From NCBI GenBank assembly GCA_006954465.1, contig LVVU01000155.1, positions 1 through 7,347 of the forward strand: a DNA stretch of 7,347 nt, written 5' to 3'. This DNA comes from Candidatus Methanoprimaticola hominis (GTDB lineage Archaea > Thermoplasmatota > Thermoplasmata > Methanomassiliicoccales > Methanomethylophilaceae). The position numbers and the translations under genes are program-made. The notes below the pieces were generated by a model, which was given only the letters and a program-made list of their open reading frames with translations, did not search any database and was not told the origin of the DNA. Of the stretch, positions 4,865-7,347 are shown piece after piece; position 1 is the stretch's first letter, and every line of letters starts with the position of its first letter.

Positions 4865-5731
4865 TCAATCATCACGGTTCGTCGGTATCTTTGGATAATC
4901 GCGCATGAGATCCTCCAATTCCTCCCTGATCCTGTCTTCGGGGGAGGTGAGAGGCACACGCGATATCAGCATGGTATTCAGCAGCTTGACGAACGAATGA
5001 TCGACCTCATTGTTGCCGCAGTTCCATTCGATTATCCTGGTGCCGGTCTTCGAGAAGACCTTCATGGTGTACCATGTCCCGTCGCATATCACTGCAGGGG
5101 AGAGGTTGTCATCCAGCACACCGGATACGGCCAATGTGTCTATGATAATGGCCAGACCGTCCCTGTCGAGGGACAGATCCATCTTCCCGGAAGACCTCCA
5201 CCCAAGGTCTCCGTGTTCTCTGCAAGCATGGCAGGCTCCGGTCTCGAAGTCGACGGATGCCAACCATTGCTCGGTTAGACACGGAGAATAGCCTCTGCTC
5301 TCAACCTCGATTCCTGTGATTCCATCGAGCTTCCCCGGTTCGATGGACCGGTTCAGGAGCTGGCGCTTGACGATAGAGATGAATGAATCATCGAAATCCA
5401 TGTCCCTGCTGTTCCACCGGACGATCCGAGCATCCGAATCGAAGAACAAGGTCAGGGTGTATGATGTCGAGTACGAATGCTGTGACGGAGCATGGGTCGA
5501 GGTCAGCACTCCCGAAGAGGCCAGACGTTCGATGAACCGGCGCAGATCCCTCCTGTCAAGGGTCTTCTCTGTCGAAAGAACATCCTCCATGCGAGTCCCG
5601 GTTCTTACGCTGACACGGCTTTTCCCGGTCTCGAAGTCGATGGATACCTCCCAGTTCTCGGACGGAGTGAACGGTTCGTATTCGCTTCTCAGCTAGATCC
5701 CTGCGGCCCTTTTCAACGCCTCGACATTCAT
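4865..5731 (-). CDS. Unknown two-repeat protein with in-frame TAG (candidate pyrrolysine protein)
   Basis: I do not recognise the family. Reading through TAG at 5693-5695 gives 288 aa from the ATG at 5731, with TAG as codon 13. The protein is two copies of a roughly 130-residue unit: W27...SIDFETG (30-36), SGVL (73-76), SYTLTLFF then VRWN (W106) and DDSF, matched by W156...SVDFETG (159-165), SGVL, WYTMKVFS then IEWN (W236) and DHSF. An acidic helical tail follows (RIREELEDLMRDYPK). Repeat 2 carries a CHAC motif that repeat 1 lacks. No signal peptide or membrane segment is seen. If TAG were a stop, the first usable start would be ATG at 5590 (241 aa), which removes the beginning of repeat 1; no ATG, GTG or TTG occurs between TAG and that point. 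Choices are Pyl read-through, a nonsense mutation from GAG, or a non-standard start. A TATA-like box near 5783 supports starting at 5731 rather than at the in-frame ATG at 5767. The stop is TGA. Confidence 0.7.
4958..5719 (-). repeat. Internal tandem duplication, two units of about 130 residues
   Basis: Unit 1 (about 5348-5719) and unit 2 (about 4958-5332) align almost without gaps at an offset of 129-130 codons. At DNA level, CCGGTCTCGAAGTCGA occurs exactly at 5625-5640 and 5238-5253, 387 bp (129 codons) apart. Overall the units have diverged, so the duplication is not recent. Confidence 0.8.
5693..5695 (-). other. In-frame TAG, candidate pyrrolysine codon
   Basis: The TAG lies between GCC-GCA-GGG-ATC and CTG-AGA-AGC in the frame of the two-repeat protein. 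In the alignment of the two units it faces the GAG codon of Glu142 (G-I-E), preceded in both by a Leu, Gly and Ile at the same positions. The organism encodes tRNA-Pyl and PylS, so this codon can be decoded. Confidence 0.55.
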
Positions 5732-5779
5732 TCCAGTCACTTCCGCCCCGAATGGTTGAGCGGTCATAGGTTTAACAAC

Positions 5780-5785
5780 TAAATA
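5780..5785 (-). promoter_or_regulatory. Candidate TATA box for the two-repeat protein gene
   Basis: The minus strand reads AAGGTATTTAGTTGTTAAACC. A box centred near 5783 predicts a start site near 5756, downstream of the ATG at 5767 and about 25 nt upstream of the ATG at 5731. The sequence GGGGCGGAAGTGA before 5731 is a weak ribosome-binding site. Confidence 0.45.
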
Positions 5786-5889
5786 CCTTATCGTAGAATC
5801 TGAGTCCTCTCTCGAGACGAATGGATGCAACGGGATGTCCAGCGATTCCTCATCCCTGCCAGCTGGAAGATCCGTCCTATCCATAACAC

Positions 5890-5903
5890 TTATTAAGAAT
5901 ATA
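5890..5903 (+). promoter_or_regulatory. TATA-like promoter of thiDN, leaderless spacing
   Basis: TTATTAAGAATATA lies with its centre 22-29 nt before the ATG at 5922, and no ribosome-binding site precedes that ATG. Transcription probably starts at or within a few bases of the start codon. The spacer 5768-5921 is shared with the divergent two-repeat gene. Confidence 0.55.
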
Positions 5904-5921
5904 CATGGGATGGCCCTGGAT

Positions 5922-7205
5922 ATGAGAACCGCACTCACAGTCGCCGGTTCGGACTCGATCGGAGGCGCAGGCATCCAGGCCGATGTGAAGGCCATGTCCG
6001 CCGTAGGAGTCCACGCGGCGACGGTCATCACAGCCTTGACGGCCCAGAACACCACGGGCGTCAATGGCATCCTCCCCGTCTCGGAGGAATTCATCAAAGC
6101 CCAGCTGGAGGCCGTCCTGAAGGATTCGGACATCAAGGCCATCAAGACCGGGATGCTGTACAGCGCAGAGATCGTCGGAACCGTCGCGGACATCCTCGAG
6201 GACCACGAGGCTCCTCTGGTGGTGGATCCCGTCATGGTGGCGGGGACCGGAAGCACCCTGATGCAGGACGATCTCGCCAATGCGCTCAGGAGGAAGCTCC
6301 TCCCGATCTGCGAGCTCGTCACTCCGAACAAGAGCGAGGCGGAGGTCCTCGCCAAGATGAAGATCAAGACCAAGGACGACGAGAGGTTCGCCGCCGAGCT
6401 CATCGGGAAGCAGGGCTCCGCCGTCCTGATGAAGGGCGGCCACTACAACACGCCCACCGTGGTCGACTTCCTCTATCTGTCCTCGGAGTTCACCAAGATG
6501 GAGTATCCGAGGCTCAAGAAGGCCGGTCATGGAAGCGGCTGCGTTCTGTCCTCGTACATCACAGCCAACATGGCGAAGGGCATGGACGTCGCCAATGCGG
6601 TGTTCAAGTCCAGGGAGATGATCCAGGACGCCATCGCATCCCAGTACGTCATCGGTCACGGCGACATGGTCGTCAACCCCTGCGTCAAGGAGGGGGAGAG
6701 CGACGGATTCATGGTGCTCGATGCGCTGGATTCCGTAGCATCCCGCATCCTCGACATCGTTCCCGAGGAGTTCGTCCCCAAGAACGGCATGAACATCGCC
6801 ATGGCGATGAGGAACGCCGCAGGTCCCGAGGAGATCGCCGCCATCGACAAGAGGCTCACGGTCCACAACGGGATGATCAGGAAGGGCGGCCCCGCCAAGT
6901 TCGGAACCGCCGAAGGTCTGTCCTACATCCTCATGGCGGTCATGAAGCACGATCCCGAGAGCAGGTGCATCATGAGCCTGTCCTGCACCAGGGAGATGCT
7001 GGATGTCATGGAGGAGGTCGGCATGAGGGTCGTGCCCGTGGAGCTCGCCAAGGACAAGTTCATGGAGTCCACGGAGAAGGCGATCTCGGGATGCGGAGAG
7101 CTCCCGGATGCCCTGGTGGACAAGGCCGCCAAGAAGGATCGCATCGTCAGGCTCCTGGCCAAGGACACGACGGATATGCTATCCAAATTGGAAGAAATAA
7201 TCTGA
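5922..7205 (+). CDS. thiDN: ThiD-ThiN fusion: HMP-phosphate kinase / thiamine-phosphate synthase
   Basis: This bifunctional thiamine-biosynthesis enzyme is 427 aa. The N-terminal ThiD domain (1 to about 250) is a ribokinase-fold kinase that phosphorylates hydroxymethylpyrimidine and its monophosphate. It shows ALTVAGSDSIGGAGIQAD (4-21), IKTGML (74-79), VVDPVMV (100-106), LVTPNKSEAEVL (132-143), VLMKGGH (168-174) and the catalytic anion-hole motif GHGSGC (202-207, Cys207; GTGC in many relatives). The C-terminal domain (about 265-427) matches archaeal ThiN, which joins HMP pyrophosphate to thiazole phosphate in place of ThiE; it has NIAMAMRNA and GGPAKFGTAEGLSYILM. ThiD-ThiN fusions are common in archaea. 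In-frame ATGs at 5835 and 5910 exist, but ATG 5922 matches the family's N-terminus and the TATA spacing. It is divergent from the Pyl/mtm genes and has no evident link to them. The stop is TGA. No thiamine riboswitch is visible, and the short upstream leaves no room for one. Confidence 0.95.
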   Translation: MRTALTVAGSDSIGGAGIQADVKAMSAVGVHAATVITALTAQNTTGVNGILPVSEEFIKAQLEAVLKDSDIKAIKTGMLYSAEIVGTVADILEDHEAPLVVDPVMVAGTGSTLMQDDLANALRRKLLPICELVTPNKSEAEVLAKMKIKTKDDERFAAELIGKQGSAVLMKGGHYNTPTVVDFLYLSSEFTKMEYPRLKKAGHGSGCVLSSYITANMAKGMDVANAVFKSREMIQDAIASQYVIGHGDMVVNPCVKEGESDGFMVLDALDSVASRILDIVPEEFVPKNGMNIAMAMRNAAGPEEIAAIDKRLTVHNGMIRKGGPAKFGTAEGLSYILMAVMKHDPESRCIMSLSCTREMLDVMEEVGMRVVPVELAKDKFMESTEKAISGCGELPDALVDKAAKKDRIVRLLAKDTTDMLSKLEEII

Positions 7206-7215
7206 ATTTTGAAAC

Positions 7216-7240
7216 GGGTCGAGGCCATCCGGCCCGGCCC
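7216..7240 (+). terminator. Hairpin terminator after thiDN, possibly bidirectional
   Basis: GGGTCGAGGCC (7216-7226) pairs with GGCCCGGCCC (7231-7240): ten pairs with one bulged A and a 4-nt loop, followed by TTATTCT. It begins 10 nt after the thiDN stop. If the gene at the right edge is real, the structure lies between converging genes and could serve both. Confidence 0.7.
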
Positions 7241-7295
7241 TTATTCTCCCCGAAATTCTGTTTACGGGTAATGGATACTTGAAGTAGACGACGGG

Positions 7296-7347
7296 TCATG
7301 CTCCGTCTTCGACCGCTTCGATCTTATCTTCGATGCTGCACAAGGGT
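7296..7347 (-). CDS. C-terminal end of a possible convergent gene
   Basis: On the minus strand one frame enters from the right edge and reads PLCSIEDKIEAVEDGA before a TGA at 7296-7298; the other two frames give less protein-like sequence. The peptide resembles the acidic helical end of a protein, and convergent placement after the thiDN terminator is sensible. Sixteen residues are too few to identify it, and it may be chance. Confidence 0.35.
   Translation of the reverse strand, partial: PLCSIEDKIEAVEDGA

Noticed and set aside
5768..6403. Minus-strand extension of the two-repeat gene upstream of 5767
   Set aside because: The frame stays open into thiDN, but this part overlaps thiDN and its promoter and shows no repeat-unit homology. 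Only the last codons before the TAG (from 5731) are kept.
5877..6950. 357-codon open frame on the minus strand
   Set aside because: It is antisense to thiDN, whose domains are clear; the His/Asp/Gly/Leu-rich product is a typical shadow.
1..7347. CRISPR array, insertion sequence or transposase
   Set aside because: No regularly spaced repeats, terminal inverted repeats or transposase-like proteins are present.

Overview
The window is archaeal and almost certainly from the order Methanomassiliicoccales (H2-dependent methylotrophic methanogens, often from gut or sediment). The evidence is a pyrrolysine (Pyl) cassette of the type known from that order: a single-domain PylS without an N-terminal PylSn domain, and a tRNA-Pyl with a CUA anticodon, no base between the acceptor and D stems, a 4-nt D loop and a bulged anticodon stem. 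A monomethylamine methyltransferase gene with an in-frame amber codon lies next to it. Archaeal TATA boxes, several leaderless-looking starts and a fused ThiD-ThiN protein agree with this. No species is claimed.

Layout, left to right. Everything up to 5731 reads on the minus strand. pylC (1-754, cut by the window edge), pylS (784-1605) and pylT (1620-1690) form a compact pylT-pylS-pylC unit behind a clear TATA box at 1716-1723. A spacer with dyads, AT-rich TATA-like patches and two strong hairpins separates it from mtmB (1955-3343), which has UAG at codon 203. Just upstream lies mtmC (3375-3997), whose reading frame is broken near 3510. The break leaves mtmC open in the mtmB frame. An AT-rich leader and promoter region follows (3998-4350), with a long inverted repeat at the predicted mRNA 5' end. 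Then come a small unknown gene (4351-4716, probably leaderless) and an unknown two-repeat protein gene (4865-5731). On the plus strand, divergently, is thiDN (5922-7205), ended by a strong hairpin. A fragment of a convergent gene may enter at the right edge.

How the genes work together: MtmB moves the methyl group of monomethylamine to the corrinoid protein MtmC, and MtmB needs pyrrolysine in its active site. PylC is one of the enzymes that make pyrrolysine, PylS charges it onto tRNA-Pyl, and pylT encodes that tRNA. The window therefore holds both a Pyl-dependent enzyme and part of the machinery that supplies Pyl.

Most interesting point: the two-repeat protein gene carries an in-frame TAG (5693-5695). 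There is no ATG, GTG or TTG between this TAG and the start of clear repeat-1 homology. The ungapped alignment of repeat 1 to repeat 2 runs through the TAG, which lines up with a GAG codon. Every readable gene in the window ends in TGA, so this TAG may encode pyrrolysine in a protein that is not a methylamine methyltransferase. A nonsense mutation is the main alternative. Second: mtmC has a frame-breaking lesion that creates a continuous MtmC-MtmB reading frame.
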